Of a stretch of 64,000 nucleotides of DNA, positions 1 through 8,153 are shown piece after piece (the stretch's first letter is position 1; the number at the start of each line of letters is the position of its first letter). The notes under the pieces are model-generated. The model made no database searches, was not told where the DNA came from, and saw only the letters and a program-made list of their open reading frames with translations. Location of the stretch: positions 1 to 64,000 of the forward strand of contig NZ_CAMXWS010000004.1 of assembly GCF_947253065.1 (NCBI RefSeq), written 5' to 3'. The translations under genes and the position numbers were made by a program. The DNA comes from an uncultured Corynebacterium sp. GTDB taxonomy: Bacteria; Actinomycetota; Actinomycetes; Mycobacteriales; Mycobacteriaceae.

Positions 1-40
1 TGATCGGGCGAGCTTGGTGGGAGGGTGCTCTCGTTTGTAA

Positions 41-1078
41 TTAGTGGCGCTTGCGTCGGCGCCACAGGAATGCGCCGACGCCGGCCGCGGTGATGCCGGC
101 GGGCAGAATCCAGCTGAACAGAACGCGGCGCACCGGGCGGTAGTCGCGGATGAGCCAGCCGTGCTCTTCTGCATGCTTGCGCAGCTTGCTGTCTGGGTTG
201 ATGGCCACTGGTGTGCCCACCATGGACAGCATGGGGATGTCGTTGGCGGAATCGGAATAGGCGGTGCACTCGGCAAGGTCGAGACCTTGGATGGCGGCAA
301 GGGCAGCGACAGCGTGAACCTTGCCGGGGCCGTGGAGGATATCGCCGACGAGGCGGCCGGTGAATTTACCGTCTTCTTCCTCAGCGACAGTGCCAAGCGC
401 GCCGGTAAAGCCCATGCGGCGGGCGAGGAACTGGCCGACCTGGACGGGGGTGGCGGAAACAAGCCAAACTTGCTCGCCGGCGGCGACATGTAGGGCGGCG
501 AGTTCGCGGGTACCGGAATAGGTGCGGTCGATGAGGCGCTCGTCGACAATATCGCTGCAGATTTCTTTGAGTGCTTCGACTTCTTGGCCTTTAACGAAAT
601 CGAGGGCCATTTCGCGGCCGGAACCGATGGCGTCGGGAAGCTCTTTGCCGAAGACGCGGTACTGGATCTGTGCCACGAGGTACGGGAAAATCTCGCTCAA
701 GCTCAAGAATTTACGGCGGAATAACTCGTATCCGAGCAGGATTAGCGAAGAACCCTGGATGAGGGTGTTGTCGATGTCGAAGAAAGCCGCGGCACCGGCC
801 TGTTGCGGAATGTCCGGGTCAGGTTTGGTCACTTCGATCCCGCCGGCAGTGGCGGCGGCGCCGGAGACAGAATCAACACCTGTGACGAATTCGTCGATGC
901 TGATGCCAAAAGTCTCTTCAATAGCGGCTTCGGCGGCGGCTTCACCGGCGGTGCGCTGGTGGGCATCGTCGATAGGCGGAAGCGCTGTTTCCTCAATGAA
1001 GCGGCGCAGATTTCCCCGTGAAATAGACCATTGCGCGAGGTAATCGCGGCCGGAAAGGGGTCCGTTGTCGGGGCTCAC
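41..1078 (-). CDS. HAD-IB family hydrolase with C-terminal membrane anchor
   Basis: 345 aa phosphatase of the SerB-like HAD-IB family. The nucleophile motif FFDIDNTLI lies near residue 100, the lysine region and the late acidic motif YSDSANDIPML near residue 270. A C-terminal hydrophobic segment followed by RRRKRH suggests an anchor with the catalytic domain in the cytoplasm. The first 95 residues are an extra low-complexity region. The start is GTG with AAGGAGA about 10 bases upstream. The family dephosphorylates small phosphomonoesters or phospholipid precursors; the substrate cannot be read from the sequence. It is divergent from the glutaredoxin-like gene that precedes hemA. Confidence 0.85.
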   Translation of the reverse strand: MSPDNGPLSGRDYLAQWSISRGNLRRFIEETALPPIDDAHQRTAGEAAAEAAIEETFGISIDEFVTGVDSVSGAAATAGGIEVTKPDPDIPQQAGAAAFFDIDNTLIQGSSLILLGYELFRRKFLSLSEIFPYLVAQIQYRVFGKELPDAIGSGREMALDFVKGQEVEALKEICSDIVDERLIDRTYSGTRELAALHVAAGEQVWLVSATPVQVGQFLARRMGFTGALGTVAEEEDGKFTGRLVGDILHGPGKVHAVAALAAIQGLDLAECTAYSDSANDIPMLSMVGTPVAINPDSKLRKHAEEHGWLIRDYRPVRRVLFSWILPAGITAAGVGAFLWRRRKRH

Positions 1079-1195
1079 GGCGAGATGGTCTCCTTATTTC
1101 ACTTCAGGGCACGGGGCGCAGCACATTGCCGCGGGTAGTCTTGGTGAACATCGTATTCCCTTCAGTAGAGCGTAACCGTGACAAGGAGGCCCCGC

Positions 1196-1444
1196 ATGGC
1201 GCGTTTGGTGCAAGTAATGGTCCGGCAGACCTGCGGTTCGTGCGCACGGGTCGTGGATCAAATCACCCCAGTGGTGGCGGAAGCAGGCGCGCAACTCGAA
1301 ATAGTTGATGTAGATGAGAGCGATGAGCTCGCCGCTGAGTTCGGGGACCGCGTGCCAGTGATCGTCATCGATGATGAAGAGTTCGCTTGCTGGGAAGTAG
1401 ACAATGACGAACTTGCGGCGGAGCTGGGGGCAAAAGCTGGGTGA
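1196..1444 (+). CDS. Glutaredoxin-like thioredoxin-fold protein
   Basis: 82 aa single-domain protein with a CGSC redox motif at residues 13-16 and the conserved VPVIVIDDEEF cis-proline segment typical of the glutaredoxin-like family (DUF836). It probably acts as a cytosolic thiol-disulfide oxidoreductase. The frame is open from GTG 1178, but ATG 1196 is preferred because AAGGAGG sits 7 bases before it. A possible -10 (TAGTCT) lies at 1136-1141. It stands just upstream of hemA, and a link to haem synthesis is only inferred. Confidence 0.85.
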   Translation: MARLVQVMVRQTCGSCARVVDQITPVVAEAGAQLEIVDVDESDELAAEFGDRVPVIVIDDEEFACWEVDNDELAAELGAKAG

Positions 1445-1559
1445 CCCCGTGAGGGCAGGGCGGTTGTGGCGCTCCTGCATGTCGGGGGTAGTCTTTGGGT
1501 TGACTTGTGGCGCTGCCTTTGTGCTGGTTGCCGAGTGAGCTGGTCTGGAGGAATTTTTC

Positions 1560-2951
1560 GTGAGTGTTCTCGTGGTGGGCATGTCCCACCGCTCGGCGCC
1601 GGTCGCGCTGCTTGAGCGGTTGAGCATGGATGACGCCGTGAAGAACGAGGCTGGCGAAGCTTTCACTCAGCAGCCGAGCCTGTCTGAGGCAATGATCATC
1701 TCCACCTGCAACAGGCTTGAGGTCTATGCAGTCACGAATGCTTTCCACACTGGTGTGAATGATGTGCTGCGTGTACTGGAGCAGTTCTCCGGTGTTGACG
1801 TCGCTGAACTGCGGAGTTACTTGTACGTCCGCTATGCGGATGCGGCGGCAGAGCACCTGATGCGCGTGGCTGCTGGCTTGGATTCCATGGTGGTGGGCGA
1901 GCAGCAGATCATCGGCCAGGTGCGTGCGGCGTACCAGGATGCCACCGAGCGTGGCACGATCGGCCCGGCCCTGCATGCATTGGTGCAGTCTGCACTGCAT
2001 ACCGGTAAGCGCATCCATTCGGAGACCGCTATTGACGATGCGGGTGCATCAATGGTTACCTTCGCGCTCGATGAGGCGATGAAAGAAATGGGTGTGGAGT
2101 CCCTCAAGGGACGCACAGCGTTGGTGCTCGGTGCTGGGGCAATGTCGTCATTGGCGGCAACGAACCTGGGTAAGCGTGGCGTGGACCGGCTCATTTTGGC
2201 TAACCGCACCCGTTCACGCGCGGAGCGTCTCGCCGAGCATGCACGTGAGGCAGGCGTGGCAGCAGAAGTCGTGGATTTCTCTGCCCGGGCTGGTGCTTTG
2301 TCGCGTGTGGATATTGCTGTGTCCGCCACCGCGAGCGATGGTTTCACGCTCACTCCAGAAGATATTTCGGGCCCGGCGACCTTGGTGGATCTGTCTTTGC
2401 CACGCGATATTGATGATGCGGTGGTGCAGCTTGACGGTGTCACGTTGATCAATATCGAAGCGCTGCACGCAAAGCTTGACGACGATGATGTGAACCCAGG
2501 CTCAACGCATGAAGGGTCTTCGGCACGTCGGATGGCTGAGCAGATTGTTGCTGATGAGATCGCTAATTTCAGCAGCGAGCAGCGTGTGCGAGATGTCGCA
2601 CCGATGGTCAAGCAGCTGCGCGTGAATGCGGCGGAGACTGCCCAGGCGGAATTGGAACGGCTCCGTTCGCGCCTGCCGCAGCTGGATGCCGATGAATTCG
2701 AAGAGGTCTCCCGCACTGTTAAGCGTGTGGTGGATAAATTGCTCCACCAGCCGACGGTGAAAATCAAAGAGCTCGCGGCGTTGCCCGATGAGGTCAGCTA
2801 TGAGATCGCTATCGAGGAATTATTTGGCCTCACCGGCGGGAAAGATACGACGACCGGCTTAGCTGGTGGCGATACAACCGGGATTAAATCCGCTGGAAGT
2901 TTTGAGAAGAACTCGCTGTCCGGGTTCTGCGAGAAAGGAAACGAGCAGTGA
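1560..2951 (+). CDS. hemA: Glutamyl-tRNA reductase
   Basis: 463 aa NADPH-dependent enzyme that reduces glutamyl-tRNA(Glu) to glutamate-1-semialdehyde, the first committed step of the C5 haem pathway. Visible are the [10 protein letters not shown] motif carrying the catalytic cysteine (near residue 48), the [10 protein letters not shown] region, and the NADP-binding VLGAGAMSS segment. The C-terminal part is the helical dimerisation domain. The GTG start has GGAGGA upstream. Its TGA overlaps the GTG of hemC by four bases, so the two are translationally coupled. A possible -10 TAGTCT lies at 1489-1494. Confidence 0.97.
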   Translation: MSVLVVGMSHRSAPVALLERLSMDDAVKNEAGEAFTQQPSLSEAMIISTCNRLEVYAVTNAFHTGVNDVLRVLEQFSGVDVAELRSYLYVRYADAAAEHLMRVAAGLDSMVVGEQQIIGQVRAAYQDATERGTIGPALHALVQSALHTGKRIHSETAIDDAGASMVTFALDEAMKEMGVESLKGRTALVLGAGAMSSLAATNLGKRGVDRLILANRTRSRAERLAEHAREAGVAAEVVDFSARAGALSRVDIAVSATASDGFTLTPEDISGPATLVDLSLPRDIDDAVVQLDGVTLINIEALHAKLDDDDVNPGSTHEGSSARRMAEQIVADEIANFSSEQRVRDVAPMVKQLRVNAAETAQAELERLRSRLPQLDADEFEEVSRTVKRVVDKLLHQPTVKIKELAALPDEVSYEIAIEELFGLTGGKDTTTGLAGGDTTGIKSAGSFEKNSLSGFCEKGNEQ

Positions 2952-3862
2952 CTGAAGCGACCAACAACACCAATGCGTCCCGTACCTTGCGCGTAGCTAC
3001 GCGTGGTTCGAAACTTGCCCAGACCCAAGCAGGGCACATGCGGGATGCGCTTATCGAAGCTGGCCATGACGCCGAGCTGACCATTGTCACCACCGCTGGT
3101 GACCTGAGCCAGGCGCCGGTTGAACGGATCGGTGTCGGTGTGTTCACCACCGCGATCCGTCAGGCCGTTTTCGATGATGAGGCCGATGTGGCGGTGCACT
3201 CTTTCAAGGATTTACCCACGGCAGATGAGCCGCGGACGCACTTGATCATTCCGGTGAGGGAGGACCGCCGTGAAGCGCTTATTGCGCGCGATGGTCTGAC
3301 GTTGGCGGAGCTTCCGCAGGGCTCGAAGGTGGGTACGTCGGCGCCGCGTCGTATTTCGCAGCTGAAGGCAATGCGTCCGGACCTGGATATCCGTCCGCTG
3401 CGCGGCAATATTGATTCGCGTATGGGCCGTGTGACCAGTGGCGAACTTGATGCCGTGGTTCTCGCTTACGCTGGTTTAACCCGTGTTGGTTTGGGTGATC
3501 GTGCGACGCAGGTCTTTGACCCGACTGAATTCATGCCAGCTCCCGCGCAGGGTGCATTGGCGGTGGAATGCCGTGCGGATGATGATTATGCGCGCGCAGC
3601 GATCGACAAATTGGTCAGCGCTGATGATACGAAGTGCGCGATGGCAGAGCGCACTGTTCTGGCTGTACTGGAAGCTGGCTGCACGGCACCGGTGGCTTCC
3701 ACCGCGACTATTGATGGCGATGAAATCACCCTGCGTGGTGGCGTTTTCGCGCTCGATGGTTCGGGCCAACTCGTGGAAGAAGCAAAGGGCACGGACCCAA
3801 TTGAATTGGGCCGTGAAGTGGCCAAGAAGCTTTTCGACGGCGGAGCTGCCCAGTTCCTCTAG
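2948..3862 (+). CDS. hemC: Hydroxymethylbilane synthase (porphobilinogen deaminase)
   Basis: 304 aa cytosolic enzyme that polymerises four porphobilinogens into hydroxymethylbilane. It starts [15 protein letters not shown], has the VHSFKDLPT substrate-binding motif, [13 protein letters not shown] and RGNIDSRM, and the dipyrromethane-cofactor cysteine in the segment [10 protein letters not shown] near residue 242. Length is normal for the family. The GTG start overlaps the hemA stop, and a 180-base gap follows before hemD. Confidence 0.97.
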   Translation: MTEATNNTNASRTLRVATRGSKLAQTQAGHMRDALIEAGHDAELTIVTTAGDLSQAPVERIGVGVFTTAIRQAVFDDEADVAVHSFKDLPTADEPRTHLIIPVREDRREALIARDGLTLAELPQGSKVGTSAPRRISQLKAMRPDLDIRPLRGNIDSRMGRVTSGELDAVVLAYAGLTRVGLGDRATQVFDPTEFMPAPAQGALAVECRADDDYARAAIDKLVSADDTKCAMAERTVLAVLEAGCTAPVASTATIDGDEITLRGGVFALDGSGQLVEEAKGTDPIELGREVAKKLFDGGAAQFL

Positions 3863-4043
3863 CCCTCGCTCGACGGCATTAATTTCTTGAATTCGCCCTA
3901 CTAAATTAAGGTGTAGTTACCATACGCCGTCAGCGCCGCTACTCATCTGGTCCCCGTTTTGGTTTTTTGGGGCTTTTAGCAGGCGCGATGCGCACCTTTG
4001 TAAGTAATGTTTGTCGCGATCTGCTTAGAAAAGATTTGAGTCA
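3863..4043 (+). other. hemC-hemD intergenic region
   Basis: A gap of about 180 bases without a convincing ORF. It contains a weak terminator-like element near 3951-3976 (CCCC, T-rich loop, GGGG, then TTTT). TAGAAA near 4026 could be a -10 for hemD, but its distance to the ATG does not fit the leaderless pattern seen elsewhere. I see no DtxR-like 19-bp box. Confidence 0.4.
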
Positions 4044-5783
4044 ATGACGAGTGCTGCCATGCCGCTGTCCGCGGATGAAAACGCGTCTGTTACCCCTTCG
4101 GCGACCCCAACGCCGCGGGGCAAAGTGATTTTCGTTGGTGCTGGCCCAGGCAACCCTGATTTGCTCACCATCCGTGCGCGCGAGGTGCTTGAGCGTAACG
4201 CAGTCGCAGTGATTGATCCGGACGTCTCTGCAGGTGTCCGCGATGTTGTGGCTGCAGGCCTGCCTGTGCCGGAGGATAAACTCAAGGCGGCTGAGGAAGC
4301 ATACGAGGAGATGTGCGCTAAGGCGAAGGAGGCCGGTGCACGCCGTAAACCGCCGAAGCCGGCGGATCCGACTGCCGCGGAGTTGTCTGAGGTTGAGCCC
4401 CAGGGCGAGGGCATTGTCGCTCCGCTTGAATCGGCTTTGGATGAGGCTGCTGCTGCGATCGATCGTGGGGAAACGGGCGATGGTGATGTGATTCGTTTGG
4501 TTGCCGGTAACCCGTTGACCCGGAACGCGATCATGGAGGAGATCTCCGCAGTTGCTGCTGCTGGCCTGGAATTCCAGGTGGTGCCGGGCATGTCTTTGCC
4601 GTCGACGGTGCCGTCTTTCGCAGGTATCGGTCTGGGCTCTACGTACACCGAGGCAGATTTGAATAATGAGCCGGTGGACTGGGACGGCCTGGCCGCGGCT
4701 CCGCAGCCGTTGGTGCTGCAGGGTGAGGCACACCATTTGTCGGTGATCGCTGAGGAGCTCACTTCACGTGGCTACAGCGCATCCACTCCGTTGACTGTGA
4801 CGGTCAATGGCACGACGCGTCTGCAGCGGACATTTGATGCGACGCTGGGCACCGTGGGCAAGTTGGACACGGATTTGGATGGCACGCTTGTGGTCACCAT
4901 TGGCACGGCCGTTGATGATCGTTCGAAGTACTCCTGGTGGGAGAACCGTCCTCTGTATGGCTGGCGTGTGCTCGTGCCGCGCGCGAAGCAGCAGGCGGGC
5001 CCGATGAATGCACGTCTGACGTCGTACGGTGCAATTCCGCAGTCGGTGCCGACGATCTCGATGGAAGCTCCCCGTAACCCGGCGCAGATGGATCGTGCCA
5101 TCAAGGGCATTGTTGAGGGCCGCTACCAGTGGATTGTGTTCACCTCGGTCAACGGTGTGAACGCCGTATGGGACAAATTCGAGGAGCTCGGCCTGGATGC
5201 CCGTTCGTTCGCGGGCGTGCACCTTGCGGCAGTGGGCACCAAGACCGCTGATGCGATTCGTGCTCGTGGCATGTTCCCGGAATTGTTGCCGCACCGCACG
5301 AAGCAGAATGCGCAGGGGCTTGTCGACGTCTTCCCGGAGTACGTCGAGGAGATCGACCCGGTTGGCCGTGTGCTGTTGCCGCGCGCGGATATCGGCACGG
5401 ACGTGCTGGTCGATGGCCTGGTGGAGAAGGGCTGGGAGGTCGACGATGTCGTGGCCTACCGCACTGTGCGAGCAGCACCGCCGGCGCCTGAGGTGCGCGA
5501 CATGATCAAGACCGGTGGTTTTGATGCTGTCTGCTTCACGTCTGCTTCGACGGTGAAGAACCTCGTGGGCATCGCAGGCAAGCCACATGCGCGCACGATC
5601 ATCGCGTGCATTGGCCCGATGGCTGCAGCAGAAGCGAAGGAGCAGGGACTGCGTGTCGACGTTGTGCCTGAGGTGGCGGATGTGCCCTCGCTTGTCGACG
5701 CATTGGCGGAGCATGTTGCCGGCTTGCGCGCTGCTGGCCAGCTGCCGCCGCCGCGTAAGAAGCGTCGCACTCGTCGTTCCTAA
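4044..5783 (+). CDS. hemD: Fused SUMT-like / uroporphyrinogen-III synthase
   Basis: 579 aa two-domain protein. Residues about 25-285 resemble uroporphyrinogen-III C-methyltransferase and begin VIFVGAGPGNPDLLTIRA. The normal SAM-binding GGDP loop is replaced by LVAGNPL, and a charged linker is inserted near residues 85-125, so methylation is doubtful. Residues about 300-560 form the HemD domain that cyclises hydroxymethylbilane to uroporphyrinogen III (GWRVLVPRAK, VFTSVNGVNAV, CFTSASTVKNL). The basic tail KKRRTRRS ends the protein. The fusion is known in actinobacteria under names such as cysG/hemD; the HemD activity is the safe call. Confidence 0.93.
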   Translation: MTSAAMPLSADENASVTPSATPTPRGKVIFVGAGPGNPDLLTIRAREVLERNAVAVIDPDVSAGVRDVVAAGLPVPEDKLKAAEEAYEEMCAKAKEAGARRKPPKPADPTAAELSEVEPQGEGIVAPLESALDEAAAAIDRGETGDGDVIRLVAGNPLTRNAIMEEISAVAAAGLEFQVVPGMSLPSTVPSFAGIGLGSTYTEADLNNEPVDWDGLAAAPQPLVLQGEAHHLSVIAEELTSRGYSASTPLTVTVNGTTRLQRTFDATLGTVGKLDTDLDGTLVVTIGTAVDDRSKYSWWENRPLYGWRVLVPRAKQQAGPMNARLTSYGAIPQSVPTISMEAPRNPAQMDRAIKGIVEGRYQWIVFTSVNGVNAVWDKFEELGLDARSFAGVHLAAVGTKTADAIRARGMFPELLPHRTKQNAQGLVDVFPEYVEEIDPVGRVLLPRADIGTDVLVDGLVEKGWEVDDVVAYRTVRAAPPAPEVRDMIKTGGFDAVCFTSASTVKNLVGIAGKPHARTIIACIGPMAAAEAKEQGLRVDVVPEVADVPSLVDALAEHVAGLRAAGQLPPPRKKRRTRRS

Positions 5784-5802
5784 GACACTTTAAGTACTGA
5801 CA

Positions 5803-5832
5803 TTCACCGGCCATTTTCCCGTGGTCGGTGAA
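5803..5832. promoter_or_regulatory. Inverted repeat over the hemB -35 region
   Basis: An 11-bp inverted repeat (TTCACCGGCCA ... TGGTCGGTGAA, 8-base loop, one G-T pair) lies between hemD and hemB. No T-run follows, and it ends 5 bases before the hemB -10 box TAATAT (5838-5843). It could be an operator or a weak terminator for hemD; the position over the expected -35 favours a regulatory site. Confidence 0.45.
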
Positions 5833-5850
5833 CTTCCTAATATGGGGTGC

Positions 5851-6915
5851 GTGTCTGATTCAGCTCTAAATCCCCAGAATGTTGGTCCCGTGCGTCGTCC
5901 GCGTCGTCTGCGCCGCAGCCCAGTGATGCGTGCGATGGTCGCCGAGACCCAGTTGCACCCGAGTGATTTCATCCTCCCGTTGTTCGTCGCTGACGACCTT
6001 GGGGAAAGCGGTGAGAAGCGCGAGATCCCGTCCATGCCAGGTGTGTACCAGCACAGCATGGATTCTTTGGTGGAGATCTGCCGCGAAGCCGTGGAGCTCG
6101 GTGTTCCGTGCGTGGACTTGTTTGGTGTCCCGCGCGATGAGGACAAGGATGCAGAAGGCTCGCAGGCGTGGGCGCCGGACGGCATTTTGAATCGTGCGCT
6201 GTCTCGTCTGCGTGAAGAATTCGGTGATGATCTGCTGATCATGGCCGATACGTGCCTTGATGAATTCACTGATCACGGCCACTGCGGTGTGGTCACTACT
6301 GATGCTCACGGCAATGATGTTGTGGACAATGATGCGACGCTGCCGCTGTATGTGAAGATGGCGGTTTCCCAGGCAGAAGCCGGCGCGCACATTGTGAGTC
6401 CGTCGGGCATGATGGACGGCCAAATTGAGGTGATCCGTGCCGCGCTTGATGAGGCAGGGTGGCAGGATGTCGCCATCATGGCGTATTCCGCGAAGTACGC
6501 TTCGGCATTTTTCGGTCCATTCCGTGATGCTGTCGGATCTTCGCTGACTGGTGATCGTCGTACGTACCAGCAGGACCCGGCGAATATTCGTGAGTCCCTT
6601 CTTGAGGTGGAGTTGGATCTTGCCGAGGGGGCGGATTTTGTGATGGTCAAGCCGGCTCTGCCATACCTGGATGTGCTGACCAAGATCGCGGAGATCTCCC
6701 CGGTCCCGGTGGCGGCCTACCAAGTCTCCGGCGAGTACGCGATGATTCAGGCGGCCGGTGCGAATGGGTGGACTGATCGGGATGCCACGATGATGGAGTC
6801 CTTGATGTCCATCAAGCGTGCTGGTGCTGACCAGATCTTCACATATTTCGCACTTGATGCAGCTCGAATTCTTTCAGGACAAGCAGGTGGCGCTGGCAAG
6901 AAAGCAGGCAAATAA
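5851..6915 (+). CDS. hemB: Porphobilinogen synthase (delta-aminolevulinate dehydratase)
   Basis: 354 aa cytosolic enzyme that condenses two 5-aminolevulinates to porphobilinogen. Motifs include RPRRLRRSP near the N-terminus, the metal-site segment [15 protein letters not shown], the Schiff-base lysines in [18 protein letters not shown] and [12 protein letters not shown], and the terminal [10 protein letters not shown]. The frame is open to GTG 5821, but GTG 5851 is exactly 7 bases after a TAATAT -10, matching the leaderless pattern of this genome. Its TAA shares a base with the next ATG. Confidence 0.96.
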   Translation: MSDSALNPQNVGPVRRPRRLRRSPVMRAMVAETQLHPSDFILPLFVADDLGESGEKREIPSMPGVYQHSMDSLVEICREAVELGVPCVDLFGVPRDEDKDAEGSQAWAPDGILNRALSRLREEFGDDLLIMADTCLDEFTDHGHCGVVTTDAHGNDVVDNDATLPLYVKMAVSQAEAGAHIVSPSGMMDGQIEVIRAALDEAGWQDVAIMAYSAKYASAFFGPFRDAVGSSLTGDRRTYQQDPANIRESLLEVELDLAEGADFVMVKPALPYLDVLTKIAEISPVPVAAYQVSGEYAMIQAAGANGWTDRDATMMESLMSIKRAGADQIFTYFALDAARILSGQAGGAGKKAGK

Positions 6916-7571
6916 TGACGGTGCCTAATCCCGGCAATTGGCCAGGCAGCGGGGTGGAGCAGCCGGTGGGGAAGAAGGGGGCGTCGATAAGCGATAGCTC
7001 TGATCCGCACGACCGGAAGACCCCTCCGGAGACTGTGCGCTACCTGCTGTTGGCATGGGTGATCATGCTCGGTGGCGAGCTTGTACACCAGCTTTTCGGT
7101 GTGGTTATGGGCATGCTCAATCCATCGCGGATGATGGAGGCGGCGCGTGAGGCGAATAAGTCTGTCGGCAGCGACGCGATCGGCGATGACCAGGTCAAAT
7201 TCATTGTTTATGTCGCGTTGGGCCTGATGGCAGTGTTCACGCTCGCTGTCGTATTTGTGCTCGTCTTGGCTTTGAAAGCTGTGGCGCAACAAAAGGGCTG
7301 GGCGCGCAATGCGCTGATGCTACTGGTGGTTTTCTCCGTGTTCTTCGCTATGCGCATGCTCACGGTGGTGCTGGTTGGCGGTGCCGCAACGGATGGTGTG
7401 CCTACCGCTGTTGTCGCGCTCGACGGGGTGATTCAAATCATCGCTGGTGTTGCTGCCGTGTGTGGTCTGATTTTCGCGTCTCAGGAAGAGACGAAGAAGT
7501 GGACCGCGAAGCCGGAGTCTGGTGCCAATGGTGCGCGGCGCGACCATAATGATTCCAGCCCTGTTGCGTAG
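6915..7571 (+). CDS. Membrane protein of the hem cluster, unknown function
   Basis: 218 aa protein with a soluble N-terminus and about four hydrophobic segments (starting around VRYLLLAWVIMLGG, FIVYVALGLMAVFTLAVVFVL, NALMLLVVFSVFFAMRML and GVIQIIAGVAAVCGLIFA). The tail is hydrophilic. No enzymatic motif is seen. The start overlaps the hemB stop (TAATG), implying translational coupling. A copy of the CGTCGATAAGC word sits in its 5' part and forces a rare ATA isoleucine codon. A role in haem synthesis or export is only guilt by association. Confidence 0.75.
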   Translation: MTVPNPGNWPGSGVEQPVGKKGASISDSSDPHDRKTPPETVRYLLLAWVIMLGGELVHQLFGVVMGMLNPSRMMEAAREANKSVGSDAIGDDQVKFIVYVALGLMAVFTLAVVFVLVLALKAVAQQKGWARNALMLLVVFSVFFAMRMLTVVLVGGAATDGVPTAVVALDGVIQIIAGVAAVCGLIFASQEETKKWTAKPESGANGARRDHNDSSPVA

Positions 7572-7596
7572 AAACTGACCAGAAAGCACCCCCATC

Positions 7597-8079
7597 ATGG
7601 CCGGAATGTTCCCAACTTTCATTAGTCACCCGGATGACGCCAACCGCCGTTATTCGGCGCAAGCTGGCGATGAATGGCCACGGAATTTGCAGATCGGTTT
7701 TTATCTGATCTGCACAGCGTCGGTGATCATGCTGCTCACTGGCATGTTGCTGTTTTCTGAGGGTGCACCTCAGATGGGCGATGTGGCAGCGCAGCAAAAA
7801 GCCACGATGAATTGGCGCACCGTGACATTCGGCAACATCATTCTGGGCGTTTTGCTCGTTTCGGCAGCGGCATATTTCCGGCAGGGCAATAAGGTCGCGC
7901 GGCGCTTCGCAGCTGGTTTCACTGCGGCCGCCCTGTTTTTGAATCTGACTGCTTTTCTGGTTCACCTGGTCACGGCGTGGACAGCTGTGTTGGTTGCTGT
8001 CCTTCTTGCTTTCGCGATGCTGTTTGCCTTCCGCCCGGACTCCAATGCGTTTGTGGATAAAATGAGCCCCCGGTTCTAA
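7597..8079 (+). CDS. Small four-helix membrane protein, unknown function
   Basis: 160 aa protein with four hydrophobic stretches (NLQIGFYLICTASVIMLLTG, TFGNIILGVLLVSAAAYF, AGFTAAALFLNLTAFLVHLV and AVLVAVLLAFAMLFAF) and no catalytic motif. It follows the preceding membrane protein by 25 bases in the same direction, so the two may be cotranscribed. I cannot assign a family. Confidence 0.7.
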   Translation: MAGMFPTFISHPDDANRRYSAQAGDEWPRNLQIGFYLICTASVIMLLTGMLLFSEGAPQMGDVAAQQKATMNWRTVTFGNIILGVLLVSAAAYFRQGNKVARRFAAGFTAAALFLNLTAFLVHLVTAWTAVLVAVLLAFAMLFAFRPDSNAFVDKMSPRF

Positions 8080-8153
8080 GCTGACCATTCAGATTAATGA
8101 CGAGCATGAAATGGCTTGTCGCAGACTACAAGTGCGCAAAAGAGGTGAAATAA

